This document shows, piece by piece, positions 8,963 through 20,222 of a DNA stretch of 64,000 nt. This DNA is from Paraniabella hibiscisoli (lineage in GTDB: Bacteria > Bacteroidota > Bacteroidia > Chitinophagales > Chitinophagaceae): assembly GCF_022512515.1 (NCBI RefSeq), contig NZ_JAKWBK010000001.1, forward strand, positions 2,604,001-2,668,000. Reading direction: 5' to 3'. Within the stretch, counting starts at the first letter, position 1. Each line of letters starts with the position of its first letter. The position numbers and the translations under genes were made by a program. The notes under the pieces are model-generated. The model searched no databases. It was not told where the DNA came from and saw only the letters and a list, made by a program, of their open reading frames with translations.

Positions 8963-10040
8963 ATGAAAAAGATTTTATTAGCCGGCATGCTGCTGGCCGG
9001 CATAGAAGCGTTCGCACAGGATGATAGCACTGGTGCTCCATTAACTGTTAGCGGCTACCTGGAAGCTTATTATACGTACGATCTGGGTCGTCCATCGAAC
9101 CACAACAGGCCATCCTTCATATATTCACATAACCGGCATAATGAAGTGAACCTGAATTTAGGTTTGGTCAAAGCCGCCTACGAGCGCCGCAACGTAAGAG
9201 CGAACCTGGCTTTGGCAGCAGGTACGTATATATGAATGCTAATTACGCTGCAGAACCAGGTGTATTGAAGAATCTCTATGAGGCTAATGCGGGTATAAAA
9301 ATATCCAGGCGTAAAGAGATATGGGTCGATGCGGGCGTGCTCTCTTCCCACCTTGGTTTTGAGAGCGCCGTTGGTAAGGATAACTGGACGTTGACGAGGA
9401 GTCTTTTTGCAGATAATTCTCCCTACTTTGAAACCGGCGCCAAACTATCTTACACTACTGATAATGGCAAATGGCTGATAAGCGGATTGGTATTAAACGG
9501 ATGGCAACGCATACAGCGGACTGATGGAAATAATACCCCGGCATTCGGCCATCAATTAACCTATAAACCTAATAGCAGGGTAACAATTAATAGCAGCTCT
9601 TTTATCGGTAATGATAAACCGGATAGTGTGAAACAGATGCGTTACTTTCATAATCTCTATGGTGTATTCCAGGTTACCGGGCAGTTGGGTATTACTGCTG
9701 GTTTCGATATTGGGGCTGAACAAAAATCAAAGGGAGCAGCAGCTACAATACCTGGTATACCCCGGTTATGATCATCCGGCTAAGCCCGTTGCCAAGGCAT
9801 AGCATTGCCGCCAGAGGAGAGTATTACCGGGATAAGAACGGGGTGCTCATTTCAACCAACACAGTTAATGGTTTTAATACCTGGGGATACTCACTCAATT
9901 ACGACTTCCTTGTTTTGCCCAATGCGATGTGGCGCCTGGAAGCCCGTGGTTTTTCGTCGAAGGATAGGATCTTTGTAAAAGGAGACGATCAGTCTGCCTC
10001 CAACTATTTTATCACTACCTCAATAGCTCTTGCTTTTTAA
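8963..10040 (+). CDS. OmpL-like beta-barrel porin of the kdp locus (two frame breaks)
   Basis: An outer-membrane protein of about 358 residues with a signal peptide (MKKILLAGMLLAGIEAFAQ) and a single-domain beta-barrel. It begins LTVSGYLEAYYTYD and ends in a C-terminal strand with phenylalanine (SIALAF). It resembles the porin-2/OmpL-like group that recurs beside kdp genes in Bacteroidetes; the presumed job is K+ entry across the outer membrane. The frame breaks at about 9228 (two extra bases in a TA repeat; removing them gives AAGTYMNANYA) and at about 9732 (one base lost in AAAGGGAGC). Its TAA overlaps the ATG of kdpD (TAATG). Confidence 0.82.
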
Positions 10041-11163
10041 TGACAGATAGTAACCATACTGCCCAGCATTTCCTGGACCTGATCCGTAATTCGAAACGGG
10101 GAAGTTTAAAATTTACATTGGCATGAGTGCGGGTGTAGGTAAAACCTACAGGATGTTACAGGAGGCGCATGCCTTGTTAAGAAATGGAGTGGATGTTCAG
10201 ATAGGGTATGTGGAAACCCATAACAGGGCCGAAACTCATGCCCTACTGGATGGGTTACCTATTATTCCCCGGCGGAAGCTTTTTTATAAAGGGAAAGAAT
10301 TAGAGGAGCTGGATATGCAGGCGGTGATCAACCTCCGGCCGGAGGTTGTGATTGTAGACGAGCTGGCGCATACGAACATAGAGGGTAGCCAGAATGCCAA
10401 GCGCTGGCAGGATGTAATGGATATTCTGGACGCAGGTATCAACGTAATCAGCGCCGTAAATATTCAGCATATTGAAAGTCTGAATGATGAGATAAAGGAG
10501 ATCACCAATATTGAGGTGAAAGAGCGTATTCCCGATAGTGTATTGACCAAAGCCGATGAAGTGGTGAATATTGACCTTACCGCCGATGAATTAATAACCC
10601 GGTTAAAGGAAGGGAAGATATATGAGGCTGCTAAAATCGAAGCCGCCATCAACAATTTTTTCAAAAGCGATCATATATTACAGTTAAGAGAACTGGCGCT
10701 GAAGGAAGTGGCTTCGCATGTAGAGCATAAGGTTGAAAGCGAAGTGACCAGGGTGAACGCTTTGCGGCATGAACGTTTTATGGCCTGTATCGGAACCAAC
10801 GAAAAAACAGCGAAGCTGGTGATCCGCAAAACAGCCCGCCTGGCCAATTATTACCATAGCAAATGGTACCTCTTATATGTACAAACGCCTAAGGAAAGCG
10901 CCGATAGAATTGCGCTGGATAAGCAACGGCACCTTATCAATAATTTTAAGCTGGCTACAGAACTCGGCGCTGAGATCATCAGGGTAGAAGCAGGCAATGT
11001 GGCAAGAGCAATTATGGTACAATGTGAAGAAAGGCAGATTACAACGGTTTGTATTGGGAAACCCCATTTTTCCTTGTTCGGCATTATTCTCTCTACGGGC
11101 ACTTTCCAGGCTTTGTTAAATAAGTTGTCCAGCAACAATATCGATCTTGTAATTTTATCATAG
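10040..11163 (+). CDS. kdpD: Short KdpD: sensor and USP domains only (frame broken near 10112)
   Basis: This protein of about 374 residues corresponds to the cytoplasmic N-terminal half of KdpD. The KdpD domain has Walker A GMSAGVGKTY and Walker B VIVDELAHTN. A universal-stress-protein domain starts at RFMACIGTNEK. It lacks the four membrane helices and the histidine-kinase core of E. coli KdpD; these roles pass to the kinase gene downstream. I place the start at the ATG overlapping the porin stop (10040). The frame then breaks at about 10112, where one T is missing (AAATTTACATT); restoring it gives SLKFYIGMSAGVGKTY. It probably senses K+ or c-di-AMP status; that is family knowledge only. Confidence 0.88.
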
Positions 11164-11212
11164 CATAAGTGTATGCTTGTTTCACCCCAGGGGGAAAATA
11201 AAACGAAAACGG

Positions 11213-12940
11213 ATGAAAATTAAAGCCAGGTTAACAATAGGCATAGGGCTATTATTTTTGATGATCTTATTGCTCTCGCTTATTAGCGGGGGATATGTAT
11301 ACCAGCTGAAGGCGGATACTACGAATATATTAAAAGCCAACTACAACACACTGGAGTATGGACGTAACATGTTGCTTGCACTCGATGATGTGAGCACAGA
11401 TACTACGGCTTTGGTAGCGTTTAGCCGTAACCTGCAGGATCAGCAAAAGAATGTAACCGAGCCGGGAGAAAAGAAACAACACAACGTGTAGCAGAACATT
11501 TCAGGCAACTGCAAAATGATCGGGGTGAAGAATCTGTAAAGGCTTTGATCAGGAAAGATATTTCAGAGCTGATGCGGTTGAATATGGAAGCCATAGAGCA
11601 AAAAAGTAAATTGGCAACTGCTACGTCTGAAAAAGCGATTGTAGTGATCTCTGTAGTAGGTACGCTTTGTTTTATTATCGCTTTTGTTTTGCTCATCAAT
11701 TTGCCGTCCAGTATAGCGAACTATTAAAACATTAACGGCAAGCATCCGCCAGATTGCTAATCAGAACTACAGCCAGCGACTGCATTTTGATCAGGCCAAT
11801 GAATTTGGTGAACTGGCCCGGTCATTTAATGTAATGGCCGAAAAGTTGCAGGAGTATTCGGATAGCAAACTGGATAAGATATTAAAGGGAAAGAAAAGAA
11901 TTGAAGCGCTGATCAATAATATGCATGATGCCGTTATTGGGATTAACGAAAAAAGAAAGGTCCTTTTTGCTAATGATGAAGCCCTTAAGCTGACCGGTCT
12001 GAAGCGGGAGGACCTGGTTGGGAGAAATATCCAGGATGTTGCCGTGCAAAATGACCTGGTAAGATTAATGGCACAAGCTATACTGCAACCCGCTGTAACA
12101 GATGATGGGCACCTGCCCGTTAAAATTTATGCGGACCAAAAAGAAAGTTATTTTGAGAAGGAGATTGTTGATATCAATATCACACCTACAGGTGAAACAG
12201 ATGCGCAGTTTATAGGGCAGGTAATTATTTTGAAAAACATTACTCCTTTTAAGGAACTGGATATAGCGAAAACTAATTTTATAGCAACAGTATCCCACGA
12301 ACTGAAAACGCCAATCGCTTCCATAAAAATGGGCCTCCAGCTCTTAGGTAATGAACAGGTGGGAACTCTTAATAAAGAGCAATTGTCGCTGCTGGAAGGC
12401 ATCAGCGAAGATGCCGGAAGGTTGCTTAAAATAACCGGCGAATTGCTTAATATAACGCAGGCTGAAAGTGGCATGATACAGCTGACCATGGTCGCAACGC
12501 CGGTAGATGAGATCATTCATTATGCCTTACAGGCAACCAAAGTAGCGGCCGATCAAAATCAGGTTCGTATACAAGTTTCCGCTGACAGGGGATCGCTAAC
12601 TGTTATGGCGGATAAAGACAAGTCGGCATGGGTGTTAACTAACCTGTTATCCAATGCCATTCGTTATACGCATAGTAATGATGTGATCCAGTTGGGGATT
12701 GAGCAAAAAGAGCACCAGGTGGTCTTCTCGGTGAAGGATAATGGACCCGGAATCGCGCCGCAATTTTTGGAAAAAATATTCGACCGCTACTTTCGCATGC
12801 CCAACGAAAAAGGAGGTGGAACCGGACTGGGCCTTACTATTGCCAGGGAATTTGTTGAAGCGCAGGGTGGTTCGCTATCGGTGGGAAGTGTGTTAGGTGC
12901 AGGAAGCTGCTTTTCCTTTACACTGAATAGAGCTGAGTAG
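11213..12940 (+). CDS. HAMP-PAS sensor histidine kinase of the kdp locus (two frame breaks)
   Basis: A membrane kinase of about 576 residues. It has a first membrane helix (residues 8-28), a periplasmic helical region, a second helix (VISVVGTLCFIIAFVLLINL) and HAMP. A PAS domain starts at RIEALINNMHDAVIGI. The HisKA phospho-acceptor is in SHELKTP, and the ATPase has N-box NLLSNAIRYT, G1 DNGPGI and G2 GGGTGLGL. The start ATG 11213 (MKIKARLT) is preferred over the upstream in-frame codon. The frame breaks at about 11473 (one A lost in an A run) and at about 11714 (two bases lost; GCGGAACCTATT is expected, giving the HAMP entry AEPIKTL). It follows kdpD by 50 bases and likely phosphorylates the NtrC-type regulator at 1648-3002. 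Confidence 0.88.
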
Positions 12941-13452
12941 CCACCGTCCTTGAATCTTCCCGGAATTTGCATAACCGCCAACCGGGGGCTATACAAGTAG
13001 CACAATGTTATCGTAAAAAATATTTAACAGATCTTAATGAGATATAAAAAAACAGCTTATATTTGTCTACTTAAATTATAGACTAATAGCTGTTAACCAC
13101 CAGCGGCTGTATATCTAAACTAAATTGAATGAATAAGCTAATACAGTTTGTGACAAGTTCACAAGGCTACTATATTTCAGGCCGGGTGGTTTCTTTCCGA
13201 ATCAAATTTTGATTTGTTGTAATTAACCAACGTTGTCGAGTAATCGTTTTCCCGGTTATAATTAGTTATAACCTGCAAAAGGTATCTCCAGACCTGTTCA
13301 CTATAATCGGTGGTTGGTTATGGAGGCGGGACGGAGTGCCTTTTGCAGTATTATAACAATCTCTTTTTTGATCAGCAATGCTAAAGTAAGCGCGATAAGC
13401 TGTATTGCAAAATAACAAACGCGCAGCTTCTGTATATAAGTACATCCTGGAA
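12941..13452. other. Gene-free stretch between the kdp locus and the PepSY gene
   Basis: This roughly 510-base stretch holds no convincing gene on either strand. It contains short dyads, for example GTGACAAGTTCAC near 13150, but no strong terminator for the kdp transcript could be picked out. It separates convergent transcription units. Confidence 0.5.
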
Positions 13453-13455
13453 AAA

Positions 13456-13490
13456 TAAACAACCTCTTGGCTTTGGTCAGGAGGTTTGTT
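13456..13490 (-). terminator. Terminator of the PepSY gene
   Basis: Read on the minus strand, AACCTC (complement of 13481-13486) pairs with GAGGTT (complement of 13461-13466), followed by the T-rich TTTATTTTT. It overlaps the end of the PepSY reading frame (stop at 13477-13479). Confidence 0.55.
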
Positions 13491-14619
13491 GTATAGGGTT
13501 GCGTTTCTTTTGGTTTTTCTTTCGGCCTCTCCATATCAGGAAACCAGTAATGGGCAAGCTGGCCGCAATAAGGCTGGCAAAGAACGCCAGTATTTTTCCA
13601 GGCAAACCCAATACAGCGCCTACGTGAATATCATAATTCATACGGGCTATTTTATCAGATAGCGGGGCGGTTTCAAACTTGCCCGCATAAACGCCATGGG
13701 TTGGCAACTCCTTGCCGGTATATTGGTCGTAATGATAGAAGTCGGCATTGAAATAGCTGTCCAGGTTGTGATTTACGTAGCCTTCCAATGCGTCAGCATG
13801 ATCGTGCGGAAATACTATACCCACTTTATTGTCCGTTTTTTTCTGCTTCATTAAACCCAGCCAAATCGTATTCACCATCTTTTGCTTGTTTACGGTTCCC
13901 GCTAATGTGCTGTCAGAAAGCGGATGTACATGTTCGGGCATGGTTTTTCCACCCGAGGTAACAAAATAAACCGAATTGGAAAACCATTCAAATCCCATTA
14001 CCAGCCCTGTAATAGCCAGGAAAATGGCGATCCAGGTCATATAAAAACCGAATACATTATGGATGTCATAATTTTTCCGGCGCCATTTGGTAGTGGGTTT
14101 CCATTTGAGCCGGAAACGCTGTTTGGCAGCCGCTTTGTTTTTCGGCCACCAGAGAATGATACCGGTGATCATCATGATCAAAAAGATCAGCGTGGCTGTC
14201 GATATAATCATTCTTCCTGTTTGCCCCAGCCAGAGCTCATAATGCCCCATGGTAATAATCCGGAAGAAATCGCTGCTCATGTCTTTGACCTTTTGTACAT
14301 GCCCTGTGTAAGGGTTCACGAATATCTGGTAATATACTTCCTCATCATAATAATAAGCCAGGGCTGCGTCCCGGGTGCCCAGGTATTCAATCGAAACGGT
14401 TTCTTTGCCGTTCAGGTATTGATCTGCCGAATCTTTTAAAACAGTGGGAGGTAGGTAACTGCTGCCCGTTTCTTCTACAAACCTATACGGTTGGGTAGCA
14501 TCACTGATCTCTCTTTCAAAAGCCAGTATACAGCCGGTAATGCCCAGCCATACCACTATAATGCCCGAAGCAAGGCCTAGCCACAAATGGAGCTTCCCGA
14601 TAGTTTTCTTAAACGTCAT
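13477..14619 (-). CDS. PepSY-associated membrane protein, probably iron-uptake linked
   Basis: A 380-residue inner-membrane protein of the PepSY-associated TM helix (PiuB-like) family. It has an N-terminal helix (LHLWLGLASGIIVVWLGITG), a large extracytoplasmic PepSY region with the VNPYTGHV motif, two central helices (STATLIFLIMMITGIILWW; WIAIFLAITGLVMGF) and a last helix near residue 350. The conserved histidines in HLWLG, YDIHNVFG and YDIHVGAVLG fit a haem- or metal-related role; members often reduce or process ferri-siderophores. It lies 125 bases downstream of, and co-oriented with, the TonB-dependent receptor, so the pair forms an iron-acquisition unit. The frame is intact. Confidence 0.88.
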   Translation of the reverse strand: MTFKKTIGKLHLWLGLASGIIVVWLGITGCILAFEREISDATQPYRFVEETGSSYLPPTVLKDSADQYLNGKETVSIEYLGTRDAALAYYYDEEVYYQIFVNPYTGHVQKVKDMSSDFFRIITMGHYELWLGQTGRMIISTATLIFLIMMITGIILWWPKNKAAAKQRFRLKWKPTTKWRRKNYDIHNVFGFYMTWIAIFLAITGLVMGFEWFSNSVYFVTSGGKTMPEHVHPLSDSTLAGTVNKQKMVNTIWLGLMKQKKTDNKVGIVFPHDHADALEGYVNHNLDSYFNADFYHYDQYTGKELPTHGVYAGKFETAPLSDKIARMNYDIHVGAVLGLPGKILAFFASLIAASLPITGFLIWRGRKKNQKKRNPIQQTS

Positions 14620-14743
14620 ATAGTTTCCTTAAAAGTAACTGAGGCTGCCTCTAAGAGGTAACCTCAGTTACTGATTAGTTATGTGTTGTACACTAATTGT
14701 TTGGGGAATTACCTCCTCAAATTTAAAGTCATTTTATCGATTC

Positions 14744-17171
14744 TTAAAAAGAATAGGTAACTGATAAACGGGCATTTCTTGGTGGCTCCGCCTGGTAGTA
14801 ATAAGCTTCGGCAGATGTGCTCCAGTCGCCAGGTACTGTAGGGCTGGCTGAGTATGACCCGGAGAACAGGTATTTGTCAAGTATATTAAATACGTTCAAT
14901 ACCAGCTTGTATTTATTTCTCGAATAAGATATACCACCATCCAGTTTAAAGTAGTCGGGTAACTGCTGGCCTTCGGTCGACCATCCGGTATACCGGTCGA
15001 TTAAGGATGTGAAACCCCGTTAAAACCTAAGCCCTGTAAAGTGCCCTTTTGAATTTCGTAGCCAAGCCAGGCATTGGTGGTGTGTTTGGCATAACCCGGC
15101 AGCAATTGTCCTACGGTATAACCCACGGCACCTTCAGCAACCTCGGTCACCTGCGCGTCAGTAAATGCATAGTTGGCAATAGCCGTGAAGCCAGGTAAGA
15201 TGGTACCTCTGGCATCAAATTCAACACCTCTGGCTATCTTCTCACCTAACACCATACTGTAGCCCTGGCTGGGAGAACTGTGTACCGGGTCGCCGGTTAA
15301 CTCATTTTGTTTTAAGATGCGGTATACAGACAAGGTGGTGGACCATCTGTCTTCAAACCAGTTCTTTTTGAGGCCTAATTCCATATTATTGCCTGTAATA
15401 GGTTTAATCTTACCACCGTTAAATAGTCTGCCTGCCTGTGGCGTAAATGCCTGGTCATATAAAGCATACGCGGAGAATGATTTATTAATAGAGTAGCTTA
15501 AACCCACTCTTGGTGTAAAGCGTTGTGCTTTAGAATATTCAACATCTACTCCATATACCTGGCTTACGTCTGTAAACCTGCCGGCGATTGTTAAACGAAG
15601 TTTTTCCTGGAAAAATGCGATCTCGTCCTGCACATAAATGCTGGAGTAGCGCTGTTTTTGAATACCTCCCGCCGCTACGGCTCTTTCTTCGATCGGCCTG
15701 GTACGGTCAAACACAGGATATCCGTTTACAGGAGTACCATAAGTTGGATTGTAGGGGTCAAAAAGAGCACCTATGGTGTCCAGGTCGTGGCTTTGCCCCC
15801 AGTCTGCATAGTAATTTTTGTTGGCTGCGTCAAGGCCGGCAAGAAAGCGGTGGCGAATGGAGCCGGTTTTAAAAGTACCGTTTAGAAATACCTGACCCAA
15901 TGCCATGGTACTTTTGGCATCCCAAATGCCGATATTCCGGATAAGACTATCACCTGAAGGCGCTACATAAGATGGCCATGAGCTCATGCCTTTCTGGTCG
16001 TACCCAAAATAAGATCCCTGCGCAGTAAGTTTCCAGTTGTCAGAGAAATTGTGTTCAAATGTCAGGTAGCCGCTATGGTCATTTATCCTGGTAGGAGGCA
16101 AGCCTGGATTGGTATAGGTAAAGTTTGCGGGAAAGGTTCCGTATCCTTTCCGGGAGAAAACATAGTAAGAGCCTACTTCTGTCATGCGGGCAAACTGCCC
16201 GTTATACTCCAGTGTCAATTTTGATTTATCGTCTAGCTGGTAAGAAAGCACAGGGGCTACAACAAAACGATTATTATATTCATAATCACGTTGAGAACCT
16301 CTGTTTTGCGCAGCAACATTAAACCGGTATAACAGCTTTTTGTCTTTGCTCAGGGCTCCATCCAGGTCCAGGCTTCCCCGGTACAGGTCAAAGCTGCCTA
16401 AAGTGAAATTTACTTCGCCTTTGGTTGCCCCGGTTGGCTTTTTGGTAACCACATTATATAAACCACTGGGATCTCCGTTAGCTAACATAAAACCTGCCGG
16501 ACCCTTTACAAATTCAATCCGGTCCACAAAGCTCATGTCTTCCGTTAATGGTCCCCAATAAGAGGCTACTACGTTCATGCCATTTCTAAATGCCTGTATC
16601 TGAGAGCCTCTTGAAACGATATTCGTATATAGGTCGCCCCAGTGTTCTGAACGGGCAGTACCACTCACATTACGGATAAGTCCATCACTCATACTGATGA
16701 TTTGCTGATCTGCCAATACTTTTGATGTAACAACCTGTACGTTCTGAGAAAGCTCAATAAGCGGAGTTTGTACCCTTAGTGAGTTAGATGCTGTATTAAC
16801 GTTAATACCATTTTTGTGTCCTACCACCACTACTTCACTCAGGTTGGTCGCACTGATATTGAGCTGCAGCGTTATTTCGCTGGTTTTTCCCGCTGTTACA
16901 TTTACATCTCTTTCTAAATCATCATGGCCTACCAGGGAAATACGGATCTTGTAGCCCCCGCTACTAATTTATTAAAGCTGAAATAACCTGATTCGTTGGT
17001 AATAGTAGATTGGTCTTTGCCCGCCAGCTCTACCGTAACTCCCTGGGCTTCAGAGTTGTCGCTGGTGGTTATTCTCCCTGTTATTTTTCCTGTGCCTGAT
17101 TGGGCGAGGGCCGATGTGGCGCTGATAAGCAATACGAATATTGCAGCCAATAGTGATTTAATCGCTGTCAT
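14744..17171 (-). CDS. TonB-dependent siderophore receptor (two frame breaks)
   Basis: An outer-membrane receptor of about 809 residues after repair. In order: signal peptide (to SALAQ), a carboxypeptidase-regulatory-like beta-sandwich (GKITGRITTSDNSEAQGV), a TonB-box-like NLSEVVVVG, a plug domain (IRNVSGTARS; FVDRIEFVKGPAGFMLANGDPSGLYN) and a 22-strand barrel that ends TYSF. The plug sequence is that of siderophore receptors. The frame breaks at about 16960 (G run one short; repair gives AGGYKIRISLVGHDD) and at about 15022 (AACGGGGTTT one G short; repair gives FNGGFTSLIDRYTGW). It is followed by the PepSY membrane protein. Iron-responsive control is expected, but no Fur site was identified. 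Confidence 0.9.
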
Positions 17172-17329
17172 ATTAAAAATTTGGACGGCGAAAGTACCAG
17201 CGGTACAGAAAAAACATTTTCGAGATGCGGAAAAATATGGGAAGATCCTGCTTTTATGACTTTTCTATGATATACTACGCACTGCAGGGCCTTCGCATAT
17301 TCAAGCGCCTGCTTGTTGTATCGTTGCGT

Positions 17330-18548
17330 TTAAAAAGATTCAACTGCGTTGGCCGCATAGCCAAAAATCCTGAAATGCTCCGGGTGGTTGGAGGAAATAA
17401 TTTTTGTTTTTTCTCTTACCTGCGTCATACAATAAGTGTTGATGGCCTGTTGCATAGGCAAAGTGATGTATTGTTTGGCTTCTGCAATTTTTCCACTAAG
17501 AATGATCAGCTCAGGGTTGAATAGTTGAATAAGCGTAGAAGTGCCTTTGCCGATATTCGCGCCGATATCCGACAGTAATTGTATCGCATATTGGTCTCCT
17601 TTATTGGCCGCATCGATAATATGGCTGGGTGCCAGTTCCTGTATATCTTTTTTAGAAAGATTGCCTAAGATCGAGGTGGTGCCGGATGATATATCTTTCC
17701 GTGCAATCTTAGACAATGCCAGTCCCGAAGCTACTGTTTCGAGGCAACCTCTTTTTCCGCAATAGCACAACTCTCCGTGTTCTATGAACGGAATATGACC
17801 AATTTCTCCCGAGAAGCCCCAGCTGCCCTGTCTGATCTCCCCATCCATTATAATCCCTAATCCTACTCCCCAGTCCATTAATAATACCAGTACATTTTGT
17901 TTTCCTTTTGCCAGCCCATACCTGAGTTCAGCTAAAGCAGCGCCTTTAACATCGTTCTGTAGTATTACAGGTAATTGAAGCACAGCCTCCAGGTCTTGTT
18001 GTAAAGACTGTTCTGTTTGATCAAGCAGGTAGGTGTAATTCTCTCCCAGGCCTTGTGATATAAGCCCCGGCATTCCTATACTGCAACCTATGATCCGCTC
18101 ACGAGGGATTTTTACGGCGCTTAATAATGACCGCACCGATTTTAGAATGTTTCCGCAAAAGTCTTTCCGGCTATTGCCCAGGTGTAGCGCTATCGTTTTG
18201 ATAGGTGTTACAATATTAAAATTGTTATCTACAATGGCCAGCCGCATGGTAAAAAGCTCAACATCTATGCAAACAGTAAAAAACGACTGATCCCGGCAGG
18301 CGTAAAGATCGGCCTCCGGCCTCCGATCGATTCTCCTTTTCCTTTTTTTCGACCCATTTTTCTTTAACCAGCCGCGATATTATCGTAGATAAAACGGGAA
18401 TGCTGATCTCAAGACTTTTCGTAAGGGCGGTTACCGGCATCGGTCCGTTAATGTGCAAGGCTCTCAGGAGTTTAATGGCAATCAGCTCCTGCTTATTAAC
18501 CGTTTTTTGTTTGATCAGCGGGTTCAGGGCAAGCAAATCGATGTTCAT
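17330..18548 (-). CDS. ROK-family transcriptional repressor (frame broken near 18310)
   Basis: A NagC/XylR-like regulator of about 404 residues. An N-terminal winged helix (ALTKSLEISIPVLSTIISRL) is followed by a ROK sugar-kinase-like domain. The phosphate motif region is MDWGVGLGIIM, and the zinc/ROK signature is GEIGHIPFIEHGELCYCGKRGCLETVAS, with the CxCGxxGCxE cysteine set. The break lies at 18303-18320 within a 7-bp tandem duplication (GGAGGCC twice on the coding strand); either a 7-base gain or a 2-base loss restores the frame into DLYACRDQSFFTVCID. It is divergent from the Gfo/Idh oxidoreductase, which it probably represses in response to a sugar. Confidence 0.85.
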
Positions 18549-18660
18549 TTGACAAAATATTTATGATCTTACAAAACTTTATATAATTATTTAAAAAACA
18601 AAATTATTTAATCGAAAAAATAAATAAAGATGATTTATTGGTATGAATTATTTGGTAATA

Positions 18661-18688
18661 TTGTTTTCGTTTGCACTACATATGTTTG
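18661..18688 (+). promoter_or_regulatory. Promoter of the keto-sugar genes
   Basis: TTG at 18661-18663 (-33) and TATGTTTG at 18681-18688 (-7, consensus TAnnTTTG) are separated by 17 bases. Transcription would begin near 18693, leaving a leader of about 95 bases before the ATG at 18789. The A/T-rich divergent region 18549-18788 is the natural place for a ROK operator, but I saw no perfect dyad. Confidence 0.55.
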
Positions 18689-18788
18689 AGATCCACATTC
18701 AGAAATTGGATGAATATTTAAAATTTGTCTTTAATAAAAGATGGCAATACAGTAGAACTATTTACTAACTAATAATAATTTTTTAAGT

Positions 18789-20149
18789 ATGAGTAATCAT
18801 TCGAATGAAGCCCGCCGTAGCTTTTTGAAAAAGCTGATGCTTACCTCAGGCGCGGTTGCAACAGGAAGTTACCTGAGCGCTTCTGAAACTGAGGTAAGAA
18901 AGATCATTGGCCTTACCCGTAACAGCACTTTTGGCACGAACGATAACGTGAATGTAGCATTAATCGGCGCTGGGAGTATGGGCAGTGGCGATCTGAATAC
19001 AGCCTTGCAGGTGCCTGGGGTAAAAATGGTTGCCGCCTGCGATCTGTATACCGGAAGGCTGGACGCTGCTAAAAAGAAATGGGGTAATGAGATCTTCACT
19101 ACTAAAAGTTATAAAGAGCTATTAAATAGAAAAGATATAGATGCGGTTATTATTGCCACCCCCGATCACTGGCATCAGCAGATATCGATAGACGCCATGA
19201 ACGCCGGTAAGCATGTGTATTGCGAAAAGCCAATGGTGCATAGCGTGGCCGAAGGTCCGGCTGTAATAGCCGCACAAAAGAAAACCGGGAAGGTATTCCA
19301 GGTGGGCAGCCAGGGCGTTTCATCGCTGGGAAATGAAAAGGCCAAAGAGTTACTGAAAGCGGCGCCATTGGAGAGCTGAATTATGCAGAAGGTTTTTGGG
19401 CAAGGAGAGATCCTGTTTCTGTATGGCAGTATCCCATTCCTGCCGATGCCTCGGAGCAAACCGTTGACTGGGATGCCTATATTGGTAATACCACCAAAAG
19501 GCCTTTCGATAAAATGCGTTTTTTCCGTTGGCGGAATTATAACGATTATGGCACAGGCATGGCGGGTGATCTGTATGTGCATTTATTTTCGAGCCTGCAT
19601 TTTATAACAGATTCCCTGGGACCAGACAGGATATATTCAACAGGTGGTTTGCGTTTTTGGGACGATGGCCGTGAGTGCCCCGATATGCAGCTGGGCGCTT
19701 TCGATTATCCTCAAACCGCTGCGCATCCGGCATTTAATTTGTCCCTCCGCTGCAATTTTGTAGATGGTACCAGTGGTAATACTTACCTGAAGCTGGTAGG
19801 GAGCGAAGGCTCGATGGATGTAACCTGGGAAAGCGTTACTTTAAAGAAGAATAATTTTTCTGATAGTGGCGATCCTTTTCTTCAAAAACAAAAAGGTTTG
19901 GGCGAAGAGCCGCGCAAAAAAATATTGCCGCCGTTGGCTACTATTTATAAGGCCGAAGATGGCTACAAAGGTGGGCCCTACGATCATATGGTGAACTTTT
20001 TTACCGCTATCCGCAAGGGGAGTAGCAAGGATATTGCGGAAGATGCTGTTTTTGGTTACCGCGCTGCAGCGCCGGCTTTATTATGTAATGACAGCCTTAG
20101 AGAAAGAAAGCCACTTCAATGGGATCCTGTCAATATGAAAAAAGTGTAA
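18789..20149 (+). CDS. Tat-exported Gfo/Idh/MocA oxidoreductase (frame broken near 19361)
   Basis: An NAD(P)-dependent sugar oxidoreductase of about 453 residues. The N-terminus carries a twin-arginine signal (EARRSFLKKLMLTSGAVATG), so it is exported folded, with cofactor. A Rossmann fold follows (VALIGAGSMGSG; ACDLYTGRL; VIIATPDHWH), then the family motif AGKHVYCEKPM. The C-terminal half has the substrate-domain stretch AGDLYVHLFSSLHF. The frame breaks at about 19361, where a GGG is one base short; repair gives LLKAGAIGELNYAEGFW. It is followed 73 bases later by a DUF1080 hydrolase. The pair suggests oxidation of glycosides to 3-keto sugars and cleavage of the product. Confidence 0.88.
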
Positions 20150-20222
20150 ATAGGTTAATCTTAAAAATAAATTCTAAACCCGCTGTGTCGGAGTTCATCC
20201 GGCAGGCAATAAAAATGAACAG

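Noticed and set aside
13301..13534. Small minus-strand frame overlapping the end of the PepSY gene
   Set aside because: It overlaps the PepSY end and its terminator in another frame and shows no family features.
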